A stretch of 5,443 nt of DNA. Source: Frankiales bacterium. Its GTDB lineage: Bacteria > Actinomycetota > Actinomycetes > Mycobacteriales > Jatrophihabitantaceae. The translations under genes were made by a program, and so were the position numbers. The stretch spans positions 1 through 5,443 of the forward strand of contig JAOPUY010000150.1 in assembly GCA_025963265.1 (NCBI GenBank), written 5' to 3'. Positions 1 to 5,443 of this stretch are shown in pieces. The notes beneath the pieces are model-generated. The model made no database searches. It was not told where the DNA came from and was given only the letters and a program-made list of their open reading frames with translations. Each line of letters begins with the position of its first letter. The stretch's first letter is position 1.

Positions 1-509
1 CGCTGTCGGCCACCAAGTTCCTGGTCGACGAGCGGGACGGCAACTTCGAGCCCTTCGCCGCGAAGACCCTGTACGAGGTCGACCTCAATGGCGCGACCGA
101 CATCAGTGGCCTGACCATCGGGGGCAAGTCGCCGGAAGCCTTCGTCGGCACGGACACCACGAACGTGGCGCTCGCCGCCCTGACCGCCGCCGGTGTGCAC
201 GTCGCGCAGAAGCAGCCCTACGTCCAGGTCGGCAACCTGGTCAGCCAGCTCGACCCGACCGGCAAGTTGTTCGGTCACGACAAGGTTGAGGGCGTCGCCA
301 CCCCGGACGCCGGCAAGACGCTGTACCTGTCCAACGACGACGACTTCGGTATCGACACCATCGCCGTCGACCCGGACGGCAAGTGGACGGTTCACCAGAA
401 GGTGCTACCGGCCACGGGCGAAACCGACAACGGCGAGATCCTCAAGGTCGACACGACCAAGCTGCCGGCCGTGCTCAAGACCGTCACGGTCACCATCAAG
501 GTGAAGTGA
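1..509 (+). CDS. Phytase-like esterase domain protein, C-terminal part (5' end outside window)
   Basis: The reading frame is open from base 3 to the TGA at 507-509 and gives 168 visible residues. It continues beyond the left edge, so the internal GTG at 165 is not the real start. The sequence reads FLVDERDGNFEPFAAKTLY near its beginning, then VDLNGATDISGL, and close to the end TLYLSNDDDFGID followed by a short beta-rich tail. This pattern matches the C-terminal blades of the 'esterase-like activity of phytase' family (PF13449-type), whose members are usually secreted beta-propeller proteins. Family assignment is by recognition of these motifs; the signal peptide and most of the propeller lie outside the window, so export is inferred from the family. 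The substrate is unknown, and family membership does not prove phytase activity. The gene is convergent with the hydroxylase operon and has no evident functional link with it. Confidence 0.75.
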   Translation, partial: LSATKFLVDERDGNFEPFAAKTLYEVDLNGATDISGLTIGGKSPEAFVGTDTTNVALAALTAAGVHVAQKQPYVQVGNLVSQLDPTGKLFGHDKVEGVATPDAGKTLYLSNDDDFGIDTIAVDPDGKWTVHQKVLPATGETDNGEILKVDTTKLPAVLKTVTVTIKVK

Positions 510-538
510 TCCGCTGATGCGGTGACGCATCGAGCTAG

Positions 539-570
539 TCGGGCCCGTCCACTCCGGTGGGCGGGCCCGA
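539..570. terminator. Strong hairpin between convergent genes, probable bidirectional terminator
   Basis: The left arm at 539-552 pairs with the right arm at 557-570 to make a 14-bp stem with one G-T wobble (548/561) and a four-base loop (TCCG, 553-556). The core TCGGGCCCG/CGGGCCCGA is perfectly complementary. It lies 29 bases after the phytase-like stop codon and about 62 bases after the stop of the FAD subunit gene on the other strand. There is no real T-run on either side, which is common for actinobacterial terminators. Termination in both directions is inferred from position and stem strength. Confidence 0.75.
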
Positions 571-632
571 TCGCTTCCCTGTGAGGACCGACGGACCCGC
601 GCCAGGCACACCCGCGCGGACTCGCCGGGTGC

Positions 633-1451
633 TCAGTCGGCGACCCCGGCCGAGGCCAGCGCCCGCCTCGTGAGGACGCGGGCGAGATGGCGTCGGTACT
701 CCGCGTCGCCGTGCATGTCCTCGCCCGGCCGGGTTCCCTCAGCCGCGAGCGCCGCGGCGTCCCGGGCTCCGGAGCCGCTGGCCAGCGCCTGCTCCGTGCT
801 GAGCGCTCGCACCGGCTGGGAGCCCATGTTGGCCAAGCTGACCCGTCCGCCGACGGTTGCCGCGGCGACGATCGCCCAGTCATTGGCCCGGCGGGTGAAC
901 TTCTCATAGCCCCAGCCCTGACCTGGCCGACGGGCGAGCCGCACCTCGACGATCAGCTCGTCCTCGGCCAGCGCGGTCGTGAAGTAGCCCTGGAAGAAGT
1001 CGTCCGCGCCGATCTCCCGGCGACCGGCCGGCCCCTGGACGACGACCCGTCCGCCCAGCGCGGACAGGGCGACCGGCAGATCTGCGGCCGGGTCGGCGTG
1101 GGCCAACGAGCCGCCGATGGTGCCGCGGTGGCGCACCTGCGGATCCCCGACCAGACCGGCGGCGTGGGCCAGCAGCGGCACCTGCTCGCGCAACACCGCC
1201 GACGTGGCGACGGCCGCGTGCCGGGTGGTGGCGCCGACGGCCACGTCGTCGCCGTCCAGCCGGACGTAGGCGAGCTCGTCGATTCCACCGATGTCGACGA
1301 GCACGGCCGGCGCAGCGAGGCGCACTTTCATCATCGGCAGCAAGGAGTGCCCGCCGGCGAGCAGCTTGGCGTCGTCGCCGTACTCGCCCAGCAGCGCGAC
1401 CGCTTGCTCGGCCGATCGCGCAGTTACGAAGTCGAATGGCGAGGTGATCAC
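633..1451 (-). CDS. Molybdenum hydroxylase FAD-binding medium subunit (CoxM/CutM-like)
   Basis: This 272-residue protein is the flavin subunit of a xanthine dehydrogenase / CO dehydrogenase-type hydroxylase. It takes electrons from the 2Fe-2S subunit and passes them to an external acceptor, in the cytoplasm. The N-terminal FAD-binding domain (about residues 1-170) has both family signatures: AGGHSLLP at 32-39 and GTIGGSLAHADPAADLP at 110-126, which bind the FAD diphosphate. The C-terminal part (about 178-270) fits the CO_deh_flav_C domain. Length is normal (about 270-290 in the family). The start is a GTG at 1451-1449, preceded by GGAGGG with a 5-base spacer. It overlaps the TGA of the upstream small-subunit gene in a GTGA, so translation is probably coupled. 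It is the last gene of the operon and is followed by the shared terminator. Family and role are firm; the physiological electron acceptor is not visible. Confidence 0.93.
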   Translation of the reverse strand: MITSPFDFVTARSAEQAVALLGEYGDDAKLLAGGHSLLPMMKVRLAAPAVLVDIGGIDELAYVRLDGDDVAVGATTRHAAVATSAVLREQVPLLAHAAGLVGDPQVRHRGTIGGSLAHADPAADLPVALSALGGRVVVQGPAGRREIGADDFFQGYFTTALAEDELIVEVRLARRPGQGWGYEKFTRRANDWAIVAAATVGGRVSLANMGSQPVRALSTEQALASGSGARDAAALAAEGTRPGEDMHGDAEYRRHLARVLTRRALASAGVAD

Positions 1452-1957
1452 GCGCGCCCTCCAATCCCCGGCGCGGCCTCAGCATCAGCGCCGTCAGAGC
1501 CGGCGTCGGCGGCGGCCAGCACGGCGCGAACGATGTTGTGATAGCCGGTGCACCGGCAGTAGTTGCCCTCCAGCGCCTCGCGGACCTCGCGCTCGGTCGG
1601 CGCCGGGTTCTCAGACAGCAAGCCGACCGTGGCCATGATCATGCCGGGCGTGCAGAACCCGCACTGCAGGCCGTGCTCCTGGCGGAACGCCTGCTGCACC
1701 GGGTGGAGTTCGCCGTCGTCGGCGGCGAGGCTCTCCACGGTCTGCACCGCATGGCCGTCGGCCTGGACGGCTAACACGGTGCACGACTTCACCGACTGCC
1801 CGTCCAGCAGCACCGTGCACGCGCCGCAGGAGGTGGTGTCGCAGCCGATGTTGGCCGCGCGCAGGTCGCGCCACTCGCGCAGATAGTGGACGAGCAGCAG
1901 CCGCGGTTCGACGTCGTCCGTCTGGCTCTGGCCGTTGACGGTGATGGTGATCTGCAT
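1448..1957 (-). CDS. Molybdenum hydroxylase 2Fe-2S small subunit (CoxS/CutS-like)
   Basis: This 169-residue iron-sulfur subunit carries electrons from the molybdenum centre to FAD. The N-terminal plant-ferredoxin-like domain has C39, C44, C47 and C59 (C-x4-C-x2-C-x11-C) for one 2Fe-2S cluster. The C-terminal helical domain has the QCGFCTPG motif (C99, C102) and the NYCRCTGY motif (C134, C136) for the second cluster nearest the Mo cofactor. All eight cysteines are present, so both clusters should form. I chose the ATG at 1957-1955, giving MQITITVNGQ, because it fits the family N-terminus and has GGAAGG 9 bases upstream. The frame can be extended 13 codons upstream to base 1996, but only inside the large-subunit gene. 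The ATG overlaps the large-subunit TGA by one base (TGATG). Residues from about 151 on form an Ala/Gly/Asp-rich tail, probably disordered. Confidence 0.95.
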   Translation of the reverse strand: MQITITVNGQSQTDDVEPRLLLVHYLREWRDLRAANIGCDTTSCGACTVLLDGQSVKSCTVLAVQADGHAVQTVESLAADDGELHPVQQAFRQEHGLQCGFCTPGMIMATVGLLSENPAPTEREVREALEGNYCRCTGYHNIVRAVLAAADAGSDGADAEAAPGIGGRA

Positions 1958-4242
1958 CAGGCGTTGCCTTCCGAAGCGCTGACGATGGCCCGCCACACCG
2001 TTTGTGGCGAAGTCGGCATGTCTATGTGTCGGACCCCAAGGTGGGACACGGCGTCGACCACCGCGTTTTGCACGGCCGGCGTCGCGCCGATCGTGCCGGC
2101 CTCGCCGATGCCCTTGGCTCCCAGCGGGTTGTACGTCGTCGGCGTCTGCATGTCGACGAGCTCGAAGCTGGGGACCTCAGTAGCCGAAAGGAACGGGTAG
2201 TCGGCGAAGCTCGCGGTCAACGGGTTGCCGTCGGCGTCGTACACGACCTCTTCGAGCAGCGCCTGGGCCGCGCCTTGGGCGATGCCGCCGTGCCGCTGAC
2301 CGTCGGCCAGCAGCGGGTTGAGGATCGTCCCGGCGTCGTCGACCGCGATGAGCCGGCTCAGCTCGACTTTGCCGGTCTCGGTGTCCACCTCGACCACGGC
2401 CACGTGCGCGCCGAACGGGAAGGTCGCGCCGGGCGCGGTGAACACGGCGCGCACGAACAGCCTTTCCTTGCCGGCCAGATCGGCCAGCGACACCGCGGCC
2501 TGCTGCACCCCGGCGACGGTGAACGCCGACCGGTCGACGTCGAACCGCAGGTCCCGCGCGTCCACTTCGAGTTCGTCGGCGGCGCGGTCGCGGGCCACCT
2601 CGAGCAGCTCTTGGGAGGCCTGCCGGACCGCCGCGCCGCCCTGCTGCAGGCTGCGCGAACCGCCGGTGCCGCCGCCCTCGGGGATGAGGTCGGTGTCGCC
2701 GTGCCTGACGGTGATCCGCTCGACCGGGATGCCGAGCTCGTCGCTGGCCAGCATCGCCCAGGCGGTCCCGTGCCCCTGGCCGTGCGGCGACGTGCCGGTG
2801 AGGATCGTGGCCGAGCCGTCGGGGTGAACTTCCACCGTCGCGTTCTCATGCGGGTCGCCTGACTCGGCCCCCGCGCCGGTGATCTCGACGTAGCAGGCGA
2901 TCCCGATGCCCAGCGCCTTCACGTCGCCGCGCGCTCGCCGTTCGACCTGCTCAGCGCGCAATCGCCCGTAGCCGGCGGCCTCGAGCGCGCGATCCAGCGC
3001 GGTCGCGTAATCGCCGCTGTCGTAGAGCGCTCCGAAGCCGTTGTTCCGGGGCTCGGTGAAGGCCGGCAGCAGATTGCGCCGCCGGACCTCGGCCGGGTCC
3101 ATCCCGATCTCGGCCGCGAACAGGTCCATCGCCCGCTCGACGGCGGCCGTGGCCTCGGGTCGACCCGCGCCGCGATAGGCGCCCATCGGCGTCGTGGTGG
3201 TGACGACGCTGCGCGCGGCGGACTCCACCTTCGCGAACGCGTAGGTGCCGGGCGTCATGAGCAAGGTCAAGGAGGGCAGCAGGGTGCCGATGCGCGGATA
3301 GCCTCCGCAGTCCTGGAGCACCTCCAGTCGGTAGGCCAGCACCGTGCCGTCCCGCCGACCGCCGATGGTCACCGTCTGCAGTTGGCCGCGGCCATGCGTC
3401 ATCCCCATCAGGTTCTCGTACCGGGTCTCCGACCAGCGGACGGGCCGACCCAAGCGGCGCGCGGTCCACGCGACGAGGGCGTGCTCGGGGTCCGCGCCGA
3501 ATTTGGCGCCGAATGCGCCGCCGACGTCGGGGGTGATGATCCGCACCTTGTCGGGACTCACCTTCAGCATCGCCGCCAGGGCGGCGCGAGTGCCCTGCGC
3601 GCCCTGGTTGGGGATCCACGCGACGAGCCGGCCGTCCTCGCCCCAGACCGCCGCGGCGCTGCGCGACTCCATCGGCGCCGGCGCGACGCGCTGGTTGACG
3701 ATCTCCCGGGAGACCACCACCTCGCAGTCGTCGAAGAGGTGCTCGTCGAGCTGCGGCGGACCGTAGCGCACTGCCGTGTTGGAGCCGGCTTCGGGAAACA
3801 GCAACGTCTTGTCCGACTCCGCGTCGTGCAGATCGATGACCGCCGGCAGCGGGTCGTAGTCGACGTCGATCAGGTCGGCGGCGTCCTCACCCTGATAGGC
3901 CTGCTCGGTCACCACGATCGCGACGGGCTCACCGACGTAGCGGACGGTGTCGGAGGCGAGCAACGTCTGCGTCATCTCCTGGTTGATGTCCCGGGTCATG
4001 CCGCGCAGCGTGGCCGTATCGGTGACGTCAGCCGCCGTGAAGACGGCCAGCACGCCGTCGGAGTCGCGTACGGCGGAGGTGTCGATGCCGTTGATCCGGG
4101 CGTGGGCGATCGGCGAGCGGGCGAAGGTCACGTACACCGCGCCGGTGAGCCGCTCGTCGACGAGGTCCTCGGTGTACACCCCGCCGGTGGTCATGAACTT
4201 CGGGTCTTCAGTCCGCAGGACCCGGGTACCGAGAATGCTCAC
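1957..4242 (-). CDS. Molybdenum hydroxylase large molybdopterin-binding subunit (form II CoxL-like)
   Basis: This 761-residue catalytic subunit hydroxylates or oxidises a substrate at a molybdopterin-cytosine-dinucleotide-type cofactor, using water as the oxygen source, probably in the cytoplasm. The N-terminal hammerhead domain covers roughly residues 13-125 and two Mo-cofactor-binding domains follow. Visible motifs, numbered from the chosen start, are: Q213 in the PNQGAQGTR segment (the position of the conserved Mo-site Gln of the family), GGAFGAKF (241-248), AYRGAGR (355-361), GQGHGT (488-493), GGSRS (527-531) and KGIGEAG (710-716), where E714 is the expected catalytic base. AYRGAGR marks the form II group; true CO dehydrogenases have AYRCSFR here. 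The frame is open to an ATG at 4347. The GTG at 4242-4240, giving a SILGTRVLRTEDPKF N-terminus, matches the family and has AAGGGGA 6 bases upstream; the extra 35 residues are Arg-rich and unlike the family. The substrate is unknown. Confidence 0.93.
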   Translation of the reverse strand: MSILGTRVLRTEDPKFMTTGGVYTEDLVDERLTGAVYVTFARSPIAHARINGIDTSAVRDSDGVLAVFTAADVTDTATLRGMTRDINQEMTQTLLASDTVRYVGEPVAIVVTEQAYQGEDAADLIDVDYDPLPAVIDLHDAESDKTLLFPEAGSNTAVRYGPPQLDEHLFDDCEVVVSREIVNQRVAPAPMESRSAAAVWGEDGRLVAWIPNQGAQGTRAALAAMLKVSPDKVRIITPDVGGAFGAKFGADPEHALVAWTARRLGRPVRWSETRYENLMGMTHGRGQLQTVTIGGRRDGTVLAYRLEVLQDCGGYPRIGTLLPSLTLLMTPGTYAFAKVESAARSVVTTTTPMGAYRGAGRPEATAAVERAMDLFAAEIGMDPAEVRRRNLLPAFTEPRNNGFGALYDSGDYATALDRALEAAGYGRLRAEQVERRARGDVKALGIGIACYVEITGAGAESGDPHENATVEVHPDGSATILTGTSPHGQGHGTAWAMLASDELGIPVERITVRHGDTDLIPEGGGTGGSRSLQQGGAAVRQASQELLEVARDRAADELEVDARDLRFDVDRSAFTVAGVQQAAVSLADLAGKERLFVRAVFTAPGATFPFGAHVAVVEVDTETGKVELSRLIAVDDAGTILNPLLADGQRHGGIAQGAAQALLEEVVYDADGNPLTASFADYPFLSATEVPSFELVDMQTPTTYNPLGAKGIGEAGTIGATPAVQNAVVDAVSHLGVRHIDMPTSPQTVWRAIVSASEGNA

Positions 4243-4302
4243 TGCGCGTCCCCTTATCAATTTCGTTCGATTGCCACTCGCGGAACCGGAGCGCCCTATC
4301 CG

Positions 4303-4331
4303 AGTATGTCGACCAATGATGCGTCTGACGA
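4303..4331 (-). promoter_or_regulatory. Weak candidate promoter for the hydroxylase operon
   Basis: Read on the minus strand, TCGTCA (4331-4326) and CATACT (4308-4303) are separated by 17 bases. Each matches the sigma-70-type -35 and -10 consensus at 4 of 6 positions. This would place transcription start near 4296 and give a leader of about 55 bases before the GTG at 4242. The match is modest and such boxes occur by chance. The main support is its position in the only sizeable gap upstream of the operon. Confidence 0.3.
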
Positions 4332-4377
4332 GGTTTGTGAGGAGCACTTACTTTAGGCGCAAGCCGTGGCCAGCGGT

Positions 4378-4405
4378 CGATCAGGCAGCGGCCGGGCCCT
4401 GATCG
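4378..4405. repeat. Perfect 8-bp inverted repeat downstream of the TetR gene
   Basis: CGATCAGG at 4378-4385 is the exact reverse complement of CCTGATCG at 4398-4405, with a 12-base GC-rich spacer. It lies 42 bases past the TetR stop. It could be a T-run-less terminator for the TetR transcript, separating it from the hydroxylase operon, or an operator for a regulator of that operon. The sequence does not decide between these. Its arms do not resemble the TGATGGGAC operator motif beside the TetR start. Confidence 0.4.
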
Positions 4406-4446
4406 TTGCAGCCGTGCGGAGCGAGCCCCGCCAACCGACGCTTTTG

Positions 4447-5025
4447 TCAGCCCAGGGAAGCGCTCGCCGCCCGCAGTTCGTCCAATGCGACAAGGGTGAA
4501 TTCGGTCAGCGCCGCGGCGGTGTCGCGATCGCTGTCGGTCCACTGGGCGTAGCCGCGCTTGAAGGCCAGCACGCCGAGCTCGGCCGCCAGCTGGGCGCGC
4601 GGGTCGGCCACCCCGCGGGCGAGCAGGGCCGCGGTCATGGCAGCGGCGAGGCTGACGCTCTTGAGGGCGTCGCGCTCCTGCAGTTCGGCGCTGGCCGCGA
4701 CGGCCGCCTTCAGGCGCGGGCCGAGGTCCCGGTTCATCGGGCCCATGGCGCTGCAGGCCCGTTGGAGGCCGGCCGCGACCGCCTCGAGCGGGCTGGCCGA
4801 CACCGGCGCCTCGGCGATTCCCTCGGCCAGCAGCCGGCTCAACGTCTCCTGCCCAGCCACCAGCAGCTCGCGCTTGTCGGGGAAGTGTCGGAAGAAGGTG
4901 CTTTTCCCGACCCCGGCCCGTTCGGCGATCTGCGCGACGGTGGTGGCGTCGTAGCCCTGCTCGGTGAACAGGTCGACGGCCGCCATGACCAAGCGCTCGC
5001 GCGCCCCGGGTTCCCATCGAGCCAT
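4447..5025 (-). CDS. TetR/AcrR-family transcriptional regulator
   Basis: This 192-residue protein is a probable DNA-binding repressor. The N-terminal helix-turn-helix is classic TetR: helix 1 around residues 7-20 (RERLVMAAVDLF), a turn at TEQGYDATTV, and the recognition segment AQIAERAGVGKSTFFRHF at 31-48, followed by PDKREL. The rest is Ala/Leu-rich helix as expected for the ligand-binding and dimerisation domain, including AFKRGYAQW late in the protein. Length is typical (about 190-210). The ATG at 5025-5023 has AGGA 7 bases upstream. The gene diverges from the SDR gene across a short region with two operator-like repeats. That is the standard arrangement for a TetR protein controlling itself and its divergent neighbour. 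It is also upstream of and co-directional with the hydroxylase operon, so read-through or control of that operon is possible but unproven. The ligand cannot be predicted. Confidence 0.92.
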   Translation of the reverse strand: MARWEPGARERLVMAAVDLFTEQGYDATTVAQIAERAGVGKSTFFRHFPDKRELLVAGQETLSRLLAEGIAEAPVSASPLEAVAAGLQRACSAMGPMNRDLGPRLKAAVAASAELQERDALKSVSLAAAMTAALLARGVADPRAQLAAELGVLAFKRGYAQWTDSDRDTAAALTEFTLVALDELRAASASLG

Positions 5026-5037
5026 GCGCCCATCCTA

Positions 5038-5061
5038 GTGATGGCACCTCTATCCCATCAT
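5038..5061. promoter_or_regulatory. Operator copy 1 (imperfect), next to the TetR start
   Basis: Inside this 24-base element, the left arm TGATGGCAC (5039-5047) and the right arm ATCCCATCA (5052-5060) form an inverted repeat with 7 of 9 pairs and a 4-base spacer. The whole element matches the second copy at 18 of 24 positions. It ends 13 bases upstream of the TetR ATG, so a bound repressor would sit over the TetR leader and promoter region. Assignment to TetR is inferred from position and symmetry. Confidence 0.65.
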
Positions 5062-5066
5062 CCTGT

Positions 5067-5072
5067 TACTGT
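5067..5072 (+). promoter_or_regulatory. Possible -10 box for the SDR gene
   Basis: TACTGT fits the TAnnnT pattern common in actinobacterial -10 boxes. It lies between the two operator copies, about 48 bases before the SDR ATG. No good -35 box is found 16-18 bases upstream. If real, the start of transcription would fall inside operator copy 2, and copy 1 would cover the -35 area, which suits repression. The case rests mainly on position. Confidence 0.3.
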
Positions 5073-5094
5073 GATGGGACAAGAGTCCCATCAT
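5071..5094. promoter_or_regulatory. Operator copy 2 (perfect palindrome)
   Basis: TGATGGGAC at 5072-5080 and GTCCCATCA at 5085-5093 are exact reverse complements with a 4-base spacer (AAGA), giving a 22-bp palindrome of the size TetR dimers usually bind. It lies 33 bp, about three helical turns, from copy 1. A perfect palindrome with a second diverged copy in a TetR-SDR divergent gap strongly suggests the TetR operator. An RNA hairpin in the SDR leader is a less likely alternative. Confidence 0.75.
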
Positions 5095-5119
5095 CACTGA
5101 GCACCTCCAGGAGCGCCTC

Positions 5120-5443
5120 ATGCACGTCCTCGTCACCGGTGGCACCGGTCTGATCGGTTCCGCGGTTGTCGCCGAACTCCTCGCCAACGGTCACACCGTC
5201 CTCGCGCTCGCCCGCTCCGACGCCGCCGCCTCAGCCGCCGAATCAGCCGGAGCCCAAGCCCTTCGCGGCAGCCTGGGCGACCTGGACGTCCTGCGCGCCG
5301 GCGCGGCGCAAGCCGACGGGGTGATCCACCTGGCCTTCGCCAACGACTTCAGCAGCGCCGAGGCGGTCGCCCGCTCGGTCGCCGAGGAGAGTGCCGCGCT
5401 GGCGACTCTCGGCGCGGCGCTCGTCGGCAGCGAGCGGCCCTTG
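5120..5443 (+). CDS. NAD(P)-dependent SDR / epimerase-like oxidoreductase, N-terminal part (3' end outside window)
   Basis: The frame runs from the ATG at 5120-5122 without a stop to the right edge, giving 108 residues. AGGAG at 5109-5113, 6 bases upstream, supports this start. The protein opens with MHVLVTGGTGLIGSAV, a Rossmann beta strand with the TGxxGxxG dinucleotide-binding motif at residues 6-13. GSLGDLDVL (50-58) has the Asp that typically contacts the adenine, and VIHLAF (68-73) is the usual fourth strand of extended or atypical SDRs. R32 just after the second strand hints at NADP(H) preference; this is inference. The catalytic YxxxK would be downstream and cannot be checked, so the protein may be an epimerase, a reductase or an atypical non-catalytic member. 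It diverges from the TetR gene across the paired operators and is the most likely TetR target. The substrate is unknown. Confidence 0.88.
   Translation, partial: MHVLVTGGTGLIGSAVVAELLANGHTVLALARSDAAASAAESAGAQALRGSLGDLDVLRAGAAQADGVIHLAFANDFSSAEAVARSVAEESAALATLGAALVGSERPL

Larger units (their letters stand above)
4243..4446. other. Noncoding gap between the TetR gene and the hydroxylase operon
   Basis: This 204-base stretch separates the TetR stop codon from the large-subunit start, with both genes on the minus strand. It holds the large-subunit ribosome binding site (AAGGGGA, 4255-4249 on the minus strand), a weak candidate promoter and a perfect 8-bp inverted repeat, listed separately. Frames that cross it (the 35-codon N-terminal extension of the large subunit and antisense frames) have Arg-rich composition and no recognisable family, so I do not call a gene here. 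Confidence 0.6.

Noticed and set aside
165..509. A complete 114-residue gene starting at GTG 165
   Set aside because: The same frame is open to the left edge and the upstream residues fit the phytase-like family, so this is an internal codon of a longer gene.
687..1541. Long plus-strand open frame (284 codons) opposite the FAD subunit gene
   Set aside because: It is antisense to a clear FAD-subunit gene, has Gly/Arg/Asp-rich composition with no family motif, and is the usual shadow frame of GC-rich coding DNA.
2002..2862. Plus-strand open frame of 286 codons opposite the large subunit
   Set aside because: Antisense shadow with Arg/Gly/Val-rich composition; the opposite strand holds the conserved catalytic subunit.
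1957..4242. Annotation as a genuine aerobic CO dehydrogenase (coxL)
   Set aside because: The active-site loop is AYRGAGR, lacking the Cys-Ser-Phe of form I enzymes, so only a form II hydroxylase call is supported.
4317..4325. TGATGCGTC as an additional TetR half-site near the operon
   Set aside because: Only one partial half-site is present and no matching right arm lies 4 bases away, so a chance match is more likely.
3382..4356. Plus-strand open frame of 324 codons opposite the large subunit
   Set aside because: It lies wholly antisense to conserved molybdopterin-subunit sequence and has no recognisable domain or ribosome binding site.
4208..5047. Minus-strand open frame of 279 codons overlapping the TetR gene
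   Set aside because: It is an out-of-phase shadow of the TetR gene with very high Arg/Gly/Pro content, and it runs through the noncoding gap into the large-subunit start.
1..5443. tRNA, rRNA, CRISPR, insertion sequence or attachment site
   Set aside because: No cloverleaf-like, repeat-spacer, transposase or terminal inverted-repeat pattern was seen by eye on either strand.

Overview
The window looks like high-GC actinobacterial chromosome. The evidence is pervasive G/C third positions, GTG starts, compact operons with overlapping stop/start codons, and protein sequences typical of Frankia, Mycobacterium or Streptomyces-like genomes. The genus cannot be fixed from the sequence alone. No tRNA, rRNA, CRISPR array, insertion sequence or phage gene was seen.

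Layout. (1) Bases 1-509, plus strand: the C-terminal end of a secreted-type 'esterase-like activity of phytase' protein, cut by the left edge. (2) About 539-570: a strong 14-bp hairpin between two convergent transcription units, probably a bidirectional terminator. (3) Bases 633-4242, minus strand: a three-gene operon for a molybdenum hydroxylase of the xanthine dehydrogenase / aerobic CO dehydrogenase family. It is transcribed in the order large molybdopterin subunit, small 2Fe-2S subunit, medium FAD subunit, and its stop/start codons overlap by 1 and 4 bases. (4) Bases 4243-4446: a noncoding gap with a perfect 8-bp inverted repeat and a weak candidate promoter for the operon. (5) Bases 4447-5025, minus strand: a TetR-family repressor. 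(6) Bases 5026-5119: a divergent intergenic region with two copies of a 24-bp operator-like element, 33 bp apart. (7) Bases 5120-5443, plus strand: the start of an NAD(P)-dependent SDR / epimerase-like oxidoreductase, cut by the right edge.

How the genes work together. The three subunits should form an L-S-M hydroxylase. The substrate is oxidised at the Mo cofactor in the large subunit, and electrons pass through two 2Fe-2S clusters in the small subunit to FAD in the medium subunit. The large subunit carries AYRGAGR at the active-site loop rather than the AYRCSFR signature of true (form I) CO dehydrogenase. It is therefore best described as a form II / aldehyde-or-heterocycle hydroxylase of unknown substrate. 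The TetR protein very probably binds the paired operators and controls itself and the divergent SDR gene. Whether it also affects the hydroxylase operon downstream of it is open.

I found no convincing undescribed multi-gene system. The most informative signals are the tandem operators and the unassigned substrate of the hydroxylase.
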